Assembly (NCBI GenBank): GCA_016710685.1
Contig: JADJVC010000034.1
Coordinates: 186,001 to 250,000, forward strand
Length of the DNA stretch: 64,000 nt
Direction of reading: 5' to 3'
Origin: Flavobacteriales bacterium
GTDB taxonomy: Bacteria; Bacteroidota; Bacteroidia; Flavobacteriales_F; PHOS-HE28
The position numbers were made by a program, and so were the translations under genes. The notes under the pieces were generated by a model. It was not told the DNA's origin. It made no database searches and saw only the letters and a list, made by a program, of their open reading frames with translations. Below, in pieces: positions 23,703-32,418 of the stretch (positions within the stretch are counted from its first letter, which is position 1; every line of letters starts with the position of its first letter).

Positions 23703-25970
23703 TTAGAACCGATAGCTCACAACGCCCTTTAAGAAGAACGGCGTGCCCGGCGTGAAGTGAAGTTCGCTCACAGGCGCTGCTTCATTGAAAAGCCGGCTCT
23801 CGGTATCGAACTGCGCTTGGTTCCATTCGGTGTTCAACAGGTTTTCCACGCTGATGCCCACTTCAAGTTTTGTGAACCGGTAACTGGCACCGGCATCCAC
23901 CAAGAAGTAGCCTTGTGCCACCACGCTGTTGTCCGCGTTCGCGGGCCGGTCGCCGATGTAACGGTAGCGCAAAGTGCCGTTCCAACCTTTGTCCTGCTTG
24001 TAGGAAATGCCACCAATGGTTGTGATCTCCGGTGCCAGCGGGATCCGGTTTTCACTGCTCGGCACATCCAGCACGCGGCCGTGCGCGTAGTTCACGTCGA
24101 GGTCGGCGAAGAGCTTATCGCTGATCTGATAACGCACGCCGAGGTCCGCGCCAAGTCGCTGTGTCGGGGTGTTGATCTCCGTGGTGCCACCATCGCCCAC
24201 GTAGACGATCTCGCTTTCCAGATAAAGACCCCACAAAGCGGCATTCACAAGCACACGAGGTGCCACCTTAAAGGTTGAACCGAGGTCCACGCCGTAGGCG
24301 GCGGGCAGGTTGTTCTCCGATCCACTGATCACCACGGAACGTGCGTCATTGCTATGGAAACCGATGCCGGTGCGCAGATAGAGCTGCACGTTTTCCTTCG
24401 CTTGGTAATATAGGTTCAGCTTGGGACTGGTGCGGGAATCCACCTTGTTGCCGCTCAGGGAATCGTAGCGGTCCTCGGTGTAGTTGAAGTCGTAAACATC
24501 GTACCGCAAGCCCGCGTTAATGGACCAGCGCTTGCTGAGGTCCAGCGTGGCATCCATGTATGCGCTGGGGTTGATCTGGTCCAAGTGTCCGCTGCGCACC
24601 GTGTCGGTGATGACGCGCTCTTGCGCATGCAACAATTGGATGTAGCTCTGGTCGGCCCGGACGGCCGCACCGGCTGTCCAGCGCAACGGTTTGTCCCCGA
24701 TCAACGCATGTTGCGTGTAGCTCCCGTTGTAGCCTACAATGTCGCGGTGATCGCGTTGATTGATCATGTCGCCATGCACGGGATCTTCCAGAAAGAAGGT
24801 GAAGTTGCTGAAGAGACTGAAGTCGTACTTCACGTAGTAAAGCTCGTTCTTCCATGAGGCTTCATTGCGCAGGCGTGTTACCAATGTGGCATTCACGTTC
24901 GTGCGTGAGGTGTTGCCGCCTTCATCGGAATCGATGGCACCAAAACGGTCGATGATGCCTTCTGCCACGGCGCGCTGCGGTACTTGGCCGCTGGCATTCC
25001 AGTTTGCTCCGAAGGTGCTGGCGGACACGGCCAAGTGCGTCCGGTCGCTGAGCAGCCCGCTGTACTTCAGAAAGATGTTGCTGCGGTTGAAATCCTGCTT
25101 GGCATCGAAGTAAGCATCCGTGTGCACGAACTCGCCCGCGACGTAGAGGTTTTCTGGACGCTTACTGAAGATGTGCTTGTCCTTGCCCAACAGGTCGATC
25201 ATGGCCAAGCCGCGAAAGGTGTTGAACATGCCACCTTCCACTTTCACTTCGCTGTGTTCCAATTGATCACGCGTGTCCATTTCCACCGTACCCGCTGTAC
25301 TGAAATCGCCGAAGCGCGTGGTGTACGGCCCTTTGAAAACGTGTATGCGTTCCACCGTTTCCGGAATTACGAAGTGGAGGTCCGCGTAGCCTTGGCCATG
25401 CGCGTGGCTCACCATGTTCACGGGCATGCCGTCCACGGTTACGTAGAGATCGGTGCCGTGGTCACAGTCGAAACCGCGGATGAAGATCTGCTCGGCCTTA
25501 CCGCCGCCAGCATGCTGTGCAATGAAAAGACCTGGTACCATTTTCAGCAGGTCCTGTGCGGTTTGCACGGGGCGCAGGTCGCGGTCGATGGCGCTGATCA
25601 TACTGGTTGTCGTACGGTCGTTCCCGGAGCTCACCCGCACTTCTTTCAAGTCGATCGCGCCAGCGTCCATCTGCAAGTCTGCCCGCGTATCCCCGCTCAC
25701 AGTGAGGCGTTGTTCCTTCGGACCGAAGCCCAACGCCGCAACGCGCAACGTGTAATCACCTGATGCTATTCCGGAGAACCGGAAATTGCCATCGGCATCG
25801 CTCGTAGTGGCCTTATTGGTGCCCACAAGAATGATGCTGGCATCGGGTACCGGGCTATTTCCTTTTTCAGTGATCGACCCGCGCAAAGTGAAATTCTGCG
25901 CAAGTGCCAACAGTGAAATGCAGGAAGCGATGAAGAGGGAAGCGGTACGGAAGAGGAGAATTTTTTTCAT
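23703..25970 (-). CDS. TonB-dependent outer-membrane receptor with CarboxypepD-regulatory-like domain
   Basis: 755 residues: signal peptide to about 24, carboxypeptidase-regulatory-like beta domain at 25-105 (FTLRGSITEKGNSPVPDASI), plug at about 110-235, and a 22-strand-type barrel ending SYRF. The plug carries a His/Asp-rich signature (FDCDHGTDLYV, then NMVSHAHGQGYADLHFVIPE) that I recall from a distinct receptor group, not from classical SusC or siderophore receptors. It is the last gene of the leftward cluster, 12 bases after a HupE/UreJ-like gene, which suggests uptake of a metal or metal complex; the substrate is not known. Confidence 0.88.
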   Translation of the reverse strand: MKKILLFRTASLFIASCISLLALAQNFTLRGSITEKGNSPVPDASIILVGTNKATTSDADGNFRFSGIASGDYTLRVAALGFGPKEQRLTVSGDTRADLQMDAGAIDLKEVRVSSGNDRTTTSMISAIDRDLRPVQTAQDLLKMVPGLFIAQHAGGGKAEQIFIRGFDCDHGTDLYVTVDGMPVNMVSHAHGQGYADLHFVIPETVERIHVFKGPYTTRFGDFSTAGTVEMDTRDQLEHSEVKVEGGMFNTFRGLAMIDLLGKDKHIFSKRPENLYVAGEFVHTDAYFDAKQDFNRSNIFLKYSGLLSDRTHLAVSASTFGANWNASGQVPQRAVAEGIIDRFGAIDSDEGGNTSRTNVNATLVTRLRNEASWKNELYYVKYDFSLFSNFTFFLEDPVHGDMINQRDHRDIVGYNGSYTQHALIGDKPLRWTAGAAVRADQSYIQLLHAQERVITDTVRSGHLDQINPSAYMDATLDLSKRWSINAGLRYDVYDFNYTEDRYDSLSGNKVDSRTSPKLNLYYQAKENVQLYLRTGIGFHSNDARSVVISGSENNLPAAYGVDLGSTFKVAPRVLVNAALWGLYLESEIVYVGDGGTTEINTPTQRLGADLGVRYQISDKLFADLDVNYAHGRVLDVPSSENRIPLAPEITTIGGISYKQDKGWNGTLRYRYIGDRPANADNSVVAQGYFLVDAGASYRFTKLEVGISVENLLNTEWNQAQFDTESRLFNEAAPVSELHFTPGTPFFLKGVVSYRF

Positions 25971-25982
25971 GTGTCGTTTTCT

Positions 25983-26675
25983 TCAAGGCTGAAAGAAAAA
26001 GATGCGCTGTACCGTCCAGAAGCCTGCGACCAACGCGATGCAGACGGAAATGGGGATGACGATCCGCTTGCGATACCATACCCGTTCGCTGAACCAGCGC
26101 CCAAAGAGGAAATAGGCGATAAGGATCACGGTGATCTGGCCCAACTCCACACCCGCGTTGAACGTGACGAGCGTCGTTAAGAAATGCTTTTCAGGAAGGC
26201 CCAATTCCGCAAGCGCCCCGGCGAAACCAAGTCCGTGTACTAATCCGAAGAAGAACACGATAGCTATACGAGAAGGCTTGAGCTTCGGCCTTACGATGTT
26301 CTCAATGGCCACTGCGGCGATGCTCAATGCGATCAATGGTTCCACGATGCGTGGCGGCGGATGCACCACGCCGTACATGGCCAACCCCAAGGTTATGGAA
26401 TGCGCCACGGTGAACGCCGAAGCCTGCCAAATGATGTCCTTCAGTTTCGGGCTTAGCAGGTAGAGGCTCAGGATGAACAGGATGTGGTCGAATCCATAAG
26501 GCAGGATGTGCGTGAAGCCGAGCCACAGGAAGTGCCATGCGGCCTCGCCCTTGCTCATCACATCGAACTCGTTCACGATGACGTGTGCGCCGGTATTTCC
26601 GGCGATCACAGCAGTGGCGATCACGCAGGCTATGGCCCGCGCAACGCATGCGGTCCGTGTTGCGGCTGGGCGCAT
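25983..26675 (-). CDS. HupE/UreJ-like integral membrane protein
   Basis: 230 residues with an N-terminal signal-like helix followed by about six membrane helices. The family motif is FTHILPYGFDHILF at about residues 54-67 (spaced His residues and an Asp-His pair), with further conserved HSITLGLA and FGLVHGLGFAGAL. HupE/UreJ proteins are implicated in nickel or cobalt movement in hydrogenase and urease loci, but neither enzyme is here. The gene lies 3 bases after the TPR lipoprotein gene and 12 before the TonB receptor, so it is surely in their operon. A metal permease working with the receptor is the simplest inference. Confidence 0.82.
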   Translation of the reverse strand: MRPAATRTACVARAIACVIATAVIAGNTGAHVIVNEFDVMSKGEAAWHFLWLGFTHILPYGFDHILFILSLYLLSPKLKDIIWQASAFTVAHSITLGLAMYGVVHPPPRIVEPLIALSIAAVAIENIVRPKLKPSRIAIVFFFGLVHGLGFAGALAELGLPEKHFLTTLVTFNAGVELGQITVILIAYFLFGRWFSERVWYRKRIVIPISVCIALVAGFWTVQRIFFFQP

Positions 26676-26678
26676 CGG

Positions 26679-28019
26679 TCAAATGGCTTTGCGCGCTATG
26701 TCCGCAGTGGGTCCGGTCTGGTAGGGGTCGTCCTGCAGGGCCTGTGCCACAAGGTTCTTGCCCGTCGCATCGCCCATTTTCATGGCGATCAATCCTTGGA
26801 TCATATGCAGTTCCGCGCTTTTCGAGCCGGTGCTGGCTGCGATCTTGGCGCTCGCTTCAGCCTTGGCCATGTCGCCTTTGGCGTAATACAGTTCGGCCAT
26901 CAAACGGTTCACGTCGATGTTGGTGGGGCGGTGCGTAATTTCATGTTCACCGTTTGCGATGGCCAAGTCCAATTGATTGCGGAACTCGAATTGGAATTTC
27001 GCCATCTCCATGCCGATCTGGTGGTTGTGGCCCTCGGTTCCTTTCGCCATGCCCAAGAGCGCCATTTCCGCGCTGTCCACGGCGGCCTCGTATTGCTTGG
27101 TCATGCCTTGAGCTTTGTAGACGCGGGCCAGGTCTTGATGGAATCCGGCTTGGCCCATGATCGCTGTGGCTTTCTTCAGCATTGCCTCTGCAACGTCGTA
27201 TTTGCCTTGTTTGCCCAATACACGGCCCAGTGCATCGTAGGCGTAGGCATAGTTGGCGCGTTGTGCCAAGGATTCGCGGTAGCAGGCTTCAGCACTTTTC
27301 AGGTCGCCGTTCCGCTCGTGTATGCCGCCGAGTTCAAGCAGGCACCAGCACGTTTCTTCCGTGCCCGGTACGCCGGCTTTCACGGCCATGCCCATTGCTT
27401 CGATCGCGCCGGGGATGTCGCCATGGATCTCACGCTGGTAGCTCACGCGGCTGTAGCTGCGCAGGTCCGGGCGCATGGAGACCATGATGTCGCATTGCTT
27501 CACGGCTTCGGCGTAGTTGCCCAATTCCGTATTCGCGTCCACCAGAATGCCGTGGTTGAAAGCGTTGCCGGGATCGAGCTTTACGGCTTCCGTACCGAGT
27601 TTCAATCCGTCGGCGAAGTTGTGTTGGTTAAGGCTGATCACGGCTTGCAGCGCATAGGCCTGCGCCTTGGTGGCGGTCTTCGCGGTTCCGTTGATCACCT
27701 TGTCGAGTATGGCGATGGCGGCATCATGGTCGGTGGTGTAGTGGCCGGTGATGCGGGCATCGGTGATGAACACTTCCGCCATGCGGAGCAGTGCATTTTC
27801 ATCATCGGGTTTTTTCTTCAGGCGGATCTTGGCCTGGTCGTATGCGTCCAGCAACCGGTCGTATTCCGCCGGGTCGCCGAACTCGGCTGTCCTGCGGGGA
27901 AGCTCGGGAATTACGAGGGCTGCGGTGGCTTTGCTGTTAGCGGGTTGGTCCTGTGGGCTTGAACATGCGGCCCAGGAAAGGCAAATGACGAAGAGCGAGA
28001 GGGTGGCTGTCGTTCTCAT
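26679..28019 (-). CDS. tetratricopeptide-repeat lipoprotein
   Basis: 446 residues. The lipoprotein signal ends LSWAAC with Cys19; the remainder is a run of helical TPR-like pairs (for example YAYAYDALGRVLGKQGKYDVAEAML split across two helices, and NRLMAELYYAKGDMAKAEAS). No enzyme motif. Such lipoproteins usually act as envelope scaffolds. Placed between the DUF4331 genes and the HupE/UreJ gene, 3 bases from the latter, it may bridge the secreted DUF4331 proteins to the import machinery (inference). Confidence 0.8.
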   Translation of the reverse strand: MRTTATLSLFVICLSWAACSSPQDQPANSKATAALVIPELPRRTAEFGDPAEYDRLLDAYDQAKIRLKKKPDDENALLRMAEVFITDARITGHYTTDHDAAIAILDKVINGTAKTATKAQAYALQAVISLNQHNFADGLKLGTEAVKLDPGNAFNHGILVDANTELGNYAEAVKQCDIMVSMRPDLRSYSRVSYQREIHGDIPGAIEAMGMAVKAGVPGTEETCWCLLELGGIHERNGDLKSAEACYRESLAQRANYAYAYDALGRVLGKQGKYDVAEAMLKKATAIMGQAGFHQDLARVYKAQGMTKQYEAAVDSAEMALLGMAKGTEGHNHQIGMEMAKFQFEFRNQLDLAIANGEHEITHRPTNIDVNRLMAELYYAKGDMAKAEASAKIAASTGSKSAELHMIQGLIAMKMGDATGKNLVAQALQDDPYQTGPTADIARKAI

Positions 28020-28134
28020 GGTTTTGGGTTTTTGGTGAGGGTGAATAGGGACACGGTTTTGGAACGCTGGTCTCGATGATTTTTATGATTTTCGCTGATA
28101 AGAAAAGTTCGTCGACGATTTCAAGAACTGAGTT

Positions 28135-28282
28135 GGGTGAATGGTAGTTGGTGATAGGTGATCAGGCGGCTGCCGACCGACTGCCGACTGCAACTGCTTA
28201 CTGCCACTGCCAACTGCAACTGTCTTTGGCTAATCGCTTTTCCGGGTTTCCCCGCGCACCGTCGACTCAGCGATGCGCGGGG
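28135..28282. repeat. ACTGCC tandem repeats and a strong GC hairpin
   Basis: The 278-base gap 28020-28297 holds a run of imperfect 7-base ACTGC units at about 28175-28223, and a perfect 9-bp hairpin CCCCGCGCA (28250-28258)/TGCGCGGGG (28274-28282). The hairpin is followed by TTTT on the plus strand, but the genes on both sides run on the minus strand. It may attenuate transcription between the DUF4331 gene and the TPR gene. Confidence 0.55.
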
Positions 28283-28297
28283 TTTTCCGTTTTGTTA

Positions 28298-30361
28298 TCA
28301 GTTCTTCACCAGCTTCAATGCGCCGATGGTCTTGCCTTCGGCTCCGATGGCCTTGGCGAAGTAGATGCCTTTGGCAAGGTTCGTGAGTTCAACGGTCAAC
28401 GAGAGCTGTCCAGCCGGTCTTTCGCCATCGAAAGGAACCGCAACAACTTTACCGTCCACACCGCGGATCTCAACGCGCAGGTGCCCTGCTTCAGGCATGT
28501 TCAAGCGCAGCGTTGTGCGGGTATCGATCGGGTTCGGGAACGCGGTGATGTTGGCCTTGAGGGCTTCCACTTCCGATACGCCCACCGACATATCGCTGGG
28601 ACCGAGCACGGCAGGTTGCGTGTAGTCCACAGCCAAACCGCCGCAAGGACCGGCACCACTGCGGGGCGCGGCCATGTAGGGGAACGAAGCACTGAAAGGA
28701 ACGTCGTTTGCGTTAACGCCGGTGCTGTAGGAAAGCACACCCACCAGACCTGGAGTAACAGGGTCGGGGCTGCCGGCGATGTAGTCGTCGTACCACAGGC
28801 CAATAGCGGCCAATGCCACGCCGCTTACGGCTTGCAGCTCAATGCGGGTCACATCATCTTCGAGGCGGCGTCCGTTGGGGAAACCGTCCATGTTGGGGAT
28901 GGATTGCAAGGATGCCGTTGCATTGTACATCGGATCGGTGAGGCCGGCAACCGCTGCGGCGATAAGACCATCGCTGCTGAATGCGGGATCATCGCGCTGG
29001 GTCACGGGAGTGGCCATGTTCAGGCGCAACATGTCCCCGCCATTGGGCAGGAAGTTGTTGATGAAGGGCTTACCGGCGGCAAGCGGATCACCGTTCTTGC
29101 CGGTGGCAAGTTGGTACGGACGCATGTTGGGCACGCCCGTATGGAAGATGGGCCAAATGTCTACTGAACGCGGGCTACCCGCAGCAGGAAGGAGCAAGGT
29201 GCCAAAGACGGCATCATCCAATGCGGTACCGGCCACGGCGGCGGAACCTTTCAACCCGTAGAGTCCGTCCTGGCCGTTACCGAAGTCGAAGCTCTGCAAA
29301 CTGTTACGCTGAATGCGCAACGCGCTAAAGCTCGGAACCGCTCCACCAAACTGCGAATCGTCCATGTAGAGGGCGAGCTCGGGGTTGTAGAAGTAGTTGC
29401 CGAACGTGGCGATGTTGGCCAAGTCCTCGTAAGGCGTAAGGCTGTTCCACAGGTCCTTGCTGCCGATGGGCACAACGGCCTCGTTGGTGAGGGGCATTCC
29501 GAGACGGCTCACTTGCACCCATGCACCCGAGTAGTCCGTGGTTCCGTCGGTGTTCAAGGTGCGGATCTTCTTGCGGCTGGCACTGGCCCACACACCGATC
29601 ACGTAATTCGCGTCCAGGATGTCGGCTGCCATGTTCACGCCCATGCCGTCTTTCTGCAAAGTGCTGATGGGCACTTTAATGGCGATGGTGCTCACGTTCA
29701 AGCAAGCAAGGCCATCTTTGGGCATGCCGCTCTGGCGGGGCAGATCGCCCAGGTCGAACACGCCGGCGAGGTCCACGAAGAACGGATCTTCCACCGTTCC
29801 GCAGAATACGGTTTCACCGGTTGAAGTGGAGTGGAACGCGTTGCTCATCAAGGTGGCATAGGTGCTGTTCAGGCCCACTACGGGATCCGAAATGCTGCGC
29901 GGCCCGATGTTCGGTGGCGGCACAATGCCTTCGGTCTTGATGTTCTGAAAGGTCTCTCCACCGTCGATACTGCGTTCCAGCGTGTAGGTGGTCTTCCCGT
30001 TTTCAAGTCCCAGACGTATGTCGAAGAACGTTGTGGGGTCTTGGTCCACGCGGCTAAACGTTACGCGGTAAATGATGTCATCGCCCGGGGTATCGATGTT
30101 GTTGTCGATGTGGATCTCGTAGCGGATATCCTGCCCGAAGGAGTAGTAGTTCGGCCCGCCTTGCGCAAATTGCATGGGGACGTAGTTGGCGATGAGCATC
30201 ACCGAGTTGGGGTCGTCCGGGCACCGGAATGCGTAGACGTCCGTGTTGTCCGCGAGCGGGTCGTTGCTGATCAACGGTGCTTCACGGTGACTGCTGGCGG
30301 TGGCGGTTGTGGCGAATAGCAACGCACCGGCGGCCAGGCTTGTGAGGTTGAGTGTTTTCAT
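28298..30361 (-). CDS. DUF4331 protein with T9SS type A sorting domain
   Basis: 687 residues: signal peptide to about residue 22, mature start SSHREAPLISNDPLADNTD (the DUF4331 hallmark), then a long DUF4331 domain to about 590. The C-terminal ~85 residues form a type A T9SS sorting domain (ITAFPNPIDTRTTLRLNMPE, ending GALKLVKN). The protein should cross the outer membrane and be attached outside or released. No enzymatic role is established for DUF4331. It begins 15 bases after a paralogous gene that lacks the sorting domain, and precedes the TPR, HupE/UreJ and receptor genes. Confidence 0.88.
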   Translation of the reverse strand: MKTLNLTSLAAGALLFATTATASSHREAPLISNDPLADNTDVYAFRCPDDPNSVMLIANYVPMQFAQGGPNYYSFGQDIRYEIHIDNNIDTPGDDIIYRVTFSRVDQDPTTFFDIRLGLENGKTTYTLERSIDGGETFQNIKTEGIVPPPNIGPRSISDPVVGLNSTYATLMSNAFHSTSTGETVFCGTVEDPFFVDLAGVFDLGDLPRQSGMPKDGLACLNVSTIAIKVPISTLQKDGMGVNMAADILDANYVIGVWASASRKKIRTLNTDGTTDYSGAWVQVSRLGMPLTNEAVVPIGSKDLWNSLTPYEDLANIATFGNYFYNPELALYMDDSQFGGAVPSFSALRIQRNSLQSFDFGNGQDGLYGLKGSAAVAGTALDDAVFGTLLLPAAGSPRSVDIWPIFHTGVPNMRPYQLATGKNGDPLAAGKPFINNFLPNGGDMLRLNMATPVTQRDDPAFSSDGLIAAAVAGLTDPMYNATASLQSIPNMDGFPNGRRLEDDVTRIELQAVSGVALAAIGLWYDDYIAGSPDPVTPGLVGVLSYSTGVNANDVPFSASFPYMAAPRSGAGPCGGLAVDYTQPAVLGPSDMSVGVSEVEALKANITAFPNPIDTRTTLRLNMPEAGHLRVEIRGVDGKVVAVPFDGERPAGQLSLTVELTNLAKGIYFAKAIGAEGKTIGALKLVKN

Positions 30362-30376
30362 GGTCGTGGTCGTTGT

Positions 30377-32110
30377 TTAAATGCTGGTACCCCTCCAAGG
30401 AGCGGCCACGTAAGGGAACGTGGTCTTGAAGGTGGCGTCGTTGGCCTCCACACCGGTGCTGTAATTCAGGTTGTTCAGCAGGAAGTTGGTCACCGGACTT
30501 TGCGCAGGGTTGCTGGCGTTGTAGTCGTCGAACCACAGACCGATCGCGGCCAATGCCACGCCGCCCACGGCTTGCAGCTCAATGCGCGTAACGTCATCTT
30601 CCAAGCGGCGTCCGTTGGGGAAACCGTCCATGTTGGGGATGAATTGCAGTGAAGCATCCGTGTTGTAAGCAGGGTCGGTAAGACCGGAAACGGCAGCGGC
30701 AATGATGCCTTCGCTGCTGAAAGCGGGGTCGTTGCGTTGCGTTACAGGCACGGCCATGTTCAGGCGCAGCATGTCACCACCGTTCGGCAGGAAGTTGTTG
30801 ATGAAGGGCTTTCCTGCGGCGAGTGGATCACCGCCTTTGCCGGTGGCCAATTGGTACGGGCGCATGTTCGGCACGCCGGTATGGAAGATCGGCCACAGGT
30901 CCACTGAACGTGGGCTGGCGGCGGCGGGCAACAGGAGTGTACCGAAGACGGCATCGTCCAGTGCGGTACCGGCCACAGCAGCAGATCCTTTCAAGCCGAA
31001 CAGGCCATCGTGGCCGTTGCCGAAGTCGAAGCCTTGCAGGCTGTTGCGCTGCACGCGAAGTGCGCTGAACGCGGGAACAGCGCCACCGAATTGCTCGTCA
31101 TCCATGTAAAGGGCGAGCTCGGGGTTGTAGAAGTAGTTGCCGAAGGTGGCGATGTTGGCCAAGTCCTCGTAAGGCGTCAAACTGTTCCAGAGGTCTTTAT
31201 TGCCACGGGCGATAACGGCCTCGTTGGTCAAAGGCATTCCGAGACGGCTCACTTGCACCCAAGCACCACTTTCGGTGTACGTACCGTTCATGGGGTCCAG
31301 CGTGCGCATGGCTTTGCGGCTCGCGCTCGCCCAAACACCGATCACGAAATCGGGGTCAAGGATGTTCGCTGCCATGGAAACGGGATGTCCGTCTTTCTGC
31401 AACATGGCGATCGGCACTTTGATGCAGATGCTGTGAACGTTAGTGCGCGCAAGTCCATCACGCGAGGTGCTGTTCTGGCGGGGCGCATCACCGAGGTCGA
31501 ATATGCCGCCGAGGTCAACGAAGAACGGATCGTCTGCAGGACCGCAGTAGACCTGTTCGCCCGTGGAAGCGGTCATCAACGCGGAGTTGATCAACGCATC
31601 GTACGTAGTGCCGAGGCCCACGGTAGGGTCTTCAATGCTGCGTGGCCCGATGTTCGGCGGGGGCACGATACCGTTCGTGATCACCGTGGTCCAAGTAGCG
31701 CCGCCGTCGGTGCTCTTCTCCATGGTGTAGGCCGTGAGCAAATTCTGCAGGCCCAAACGGATGTTGAAGAACGTGGTAGGGTCCTCGTTGCTCTTGGTGA
31801 AGGTGAAGCGGTAGGTAACGTCGTCGCCCGGCGTGTCCGTGTTGTTGTCCACGTGGATCTCATACCGGATGCCCTCGCCGAAGCTGGCATAGTTCGGTCC
31901 GCCGTACGCCAATTGCGCAGGGATGTAGTTAGCGATGATGGTGATCATCGTCGGATCGTCCGGACTGCGGAAGCAGTACAGGTCCGTGTTATCGGCCAAC
32001 GGGTCGTTGGCGATCAATGGTGCTTCGCGGTGGCTGCTTGCCCAAGCTTTCGGCCCGGAAAAAGCACCCGCCACAAAGCACGCACCGACCAAGAGGGTAC
32101 GGTAATTCAT
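30377..32110 (-). CDS. DUF4331 protein, paralog without sorting domain
   Basis: 577 residues from ATG at 32110; an upstream in-frame ATG would add 17 residues that spoil the signal peptide. Mature start ASSHREAPLIANDPLADNTD. It is co-linear with the next gene at high identity (for example WNSLTPYEDLANIATFGNYF in both) but ends at YVAAPWRGTSI exactly where the paralog continues into its T9SS domain. It therefore probably stays in the periplasm while its twin is sent outside. First gene of the leftward cluster; the 308 bases upstream, to the radical SAM gene, hold only a repeat. Confidence 0.88.
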   Translation of the reverse strand: MNYRTLLVGACFVAGAFSGPKAWASSHREAPLIANDPLADNTDLYCFRSPDDPTMITIIANYIPAQLAYGGPNYASFGEGIRYEIHVDNNTDTPGDDVTYRFTFTKSNEDPTTFFNIRLGLQNLLTAYTMEKSTDGGATWTTVITNGIVPPPNIGPRSIEDPTVGLGTTYDALINSALMTASTGEQVYCGPADDPFFVDLGGIFDLGDAPRQNSTSRDGLARTNVHSICIKVPIAMLQKDGHPVSMAANILDPDFVIGVWASASRKAMRTLDPMNGTYTESGAWVQVSRLGMPLTNEAVIARGNKDLWNSLTPYEDLANIATFGNYFYNPELALYMDDEQFGGAVPAFSALRVQRNSLQGFDFGNGHDGLFGLKGSAAVAGTALDDAVFGTLLLPAAASPRSVDLWPIFHTGVPNMRPYQLATGKGGDPLAAGKPFINNFLPNGGDMLRLNMAVPVTQRNDPAFSSEGIIAAAVSGLTDPAYNTDASLQFIPNMDGFPNGRRLEDDVTRIELQAVGGVALAAIGLWFDDYNASNPAQSPVTNFLLNNLNYSTGVEANDATFKTTFPYVAAPWRGTSI

Positions 32111-32287
32111 CTGCAATTGGGTTTGGTTAACGCCGGGAAGAATTCCACGACTTGCAACCACTTACGCGGCCGACCGGGCAATTGGATCGCTGGGGAAGGA
32201 AATTCTTGGGCAACCGAATGCTCAAGGTCTCAGCCATACGGCGAAAAGCCGCAGTTTATCCTGTCTGCGAGGAACTACGAAGGCATT

Positions 32288-32354
32288 GATTGAAGCTTGA
32301 ATCAAGGATCGCTTCCGGCTCGGGGGTCGGGACCGTTCCTCCTCGCGAAAAGGG
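32288..32354. repeat. Second copy of the AATCAAAGATCGCTTC element
   Basis: AATCAAGGATCGCTTC (32300-32315) and GTTCCTCCTCGCGAAAAGG (32335-32353) match the right arm of the element at 15763-15854, with an insertion between them. TTGATT...AATCAA at 32286-32305 forms the palindromic start. Noncoding. Confidence 0.6.
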
Positions 32355-32418
32355 AAGCGCGCGTCGGAGGTTCGCGGTATTCAATACCCGATACCCGGTA
32401 CCAGAAACTCAAGATACG

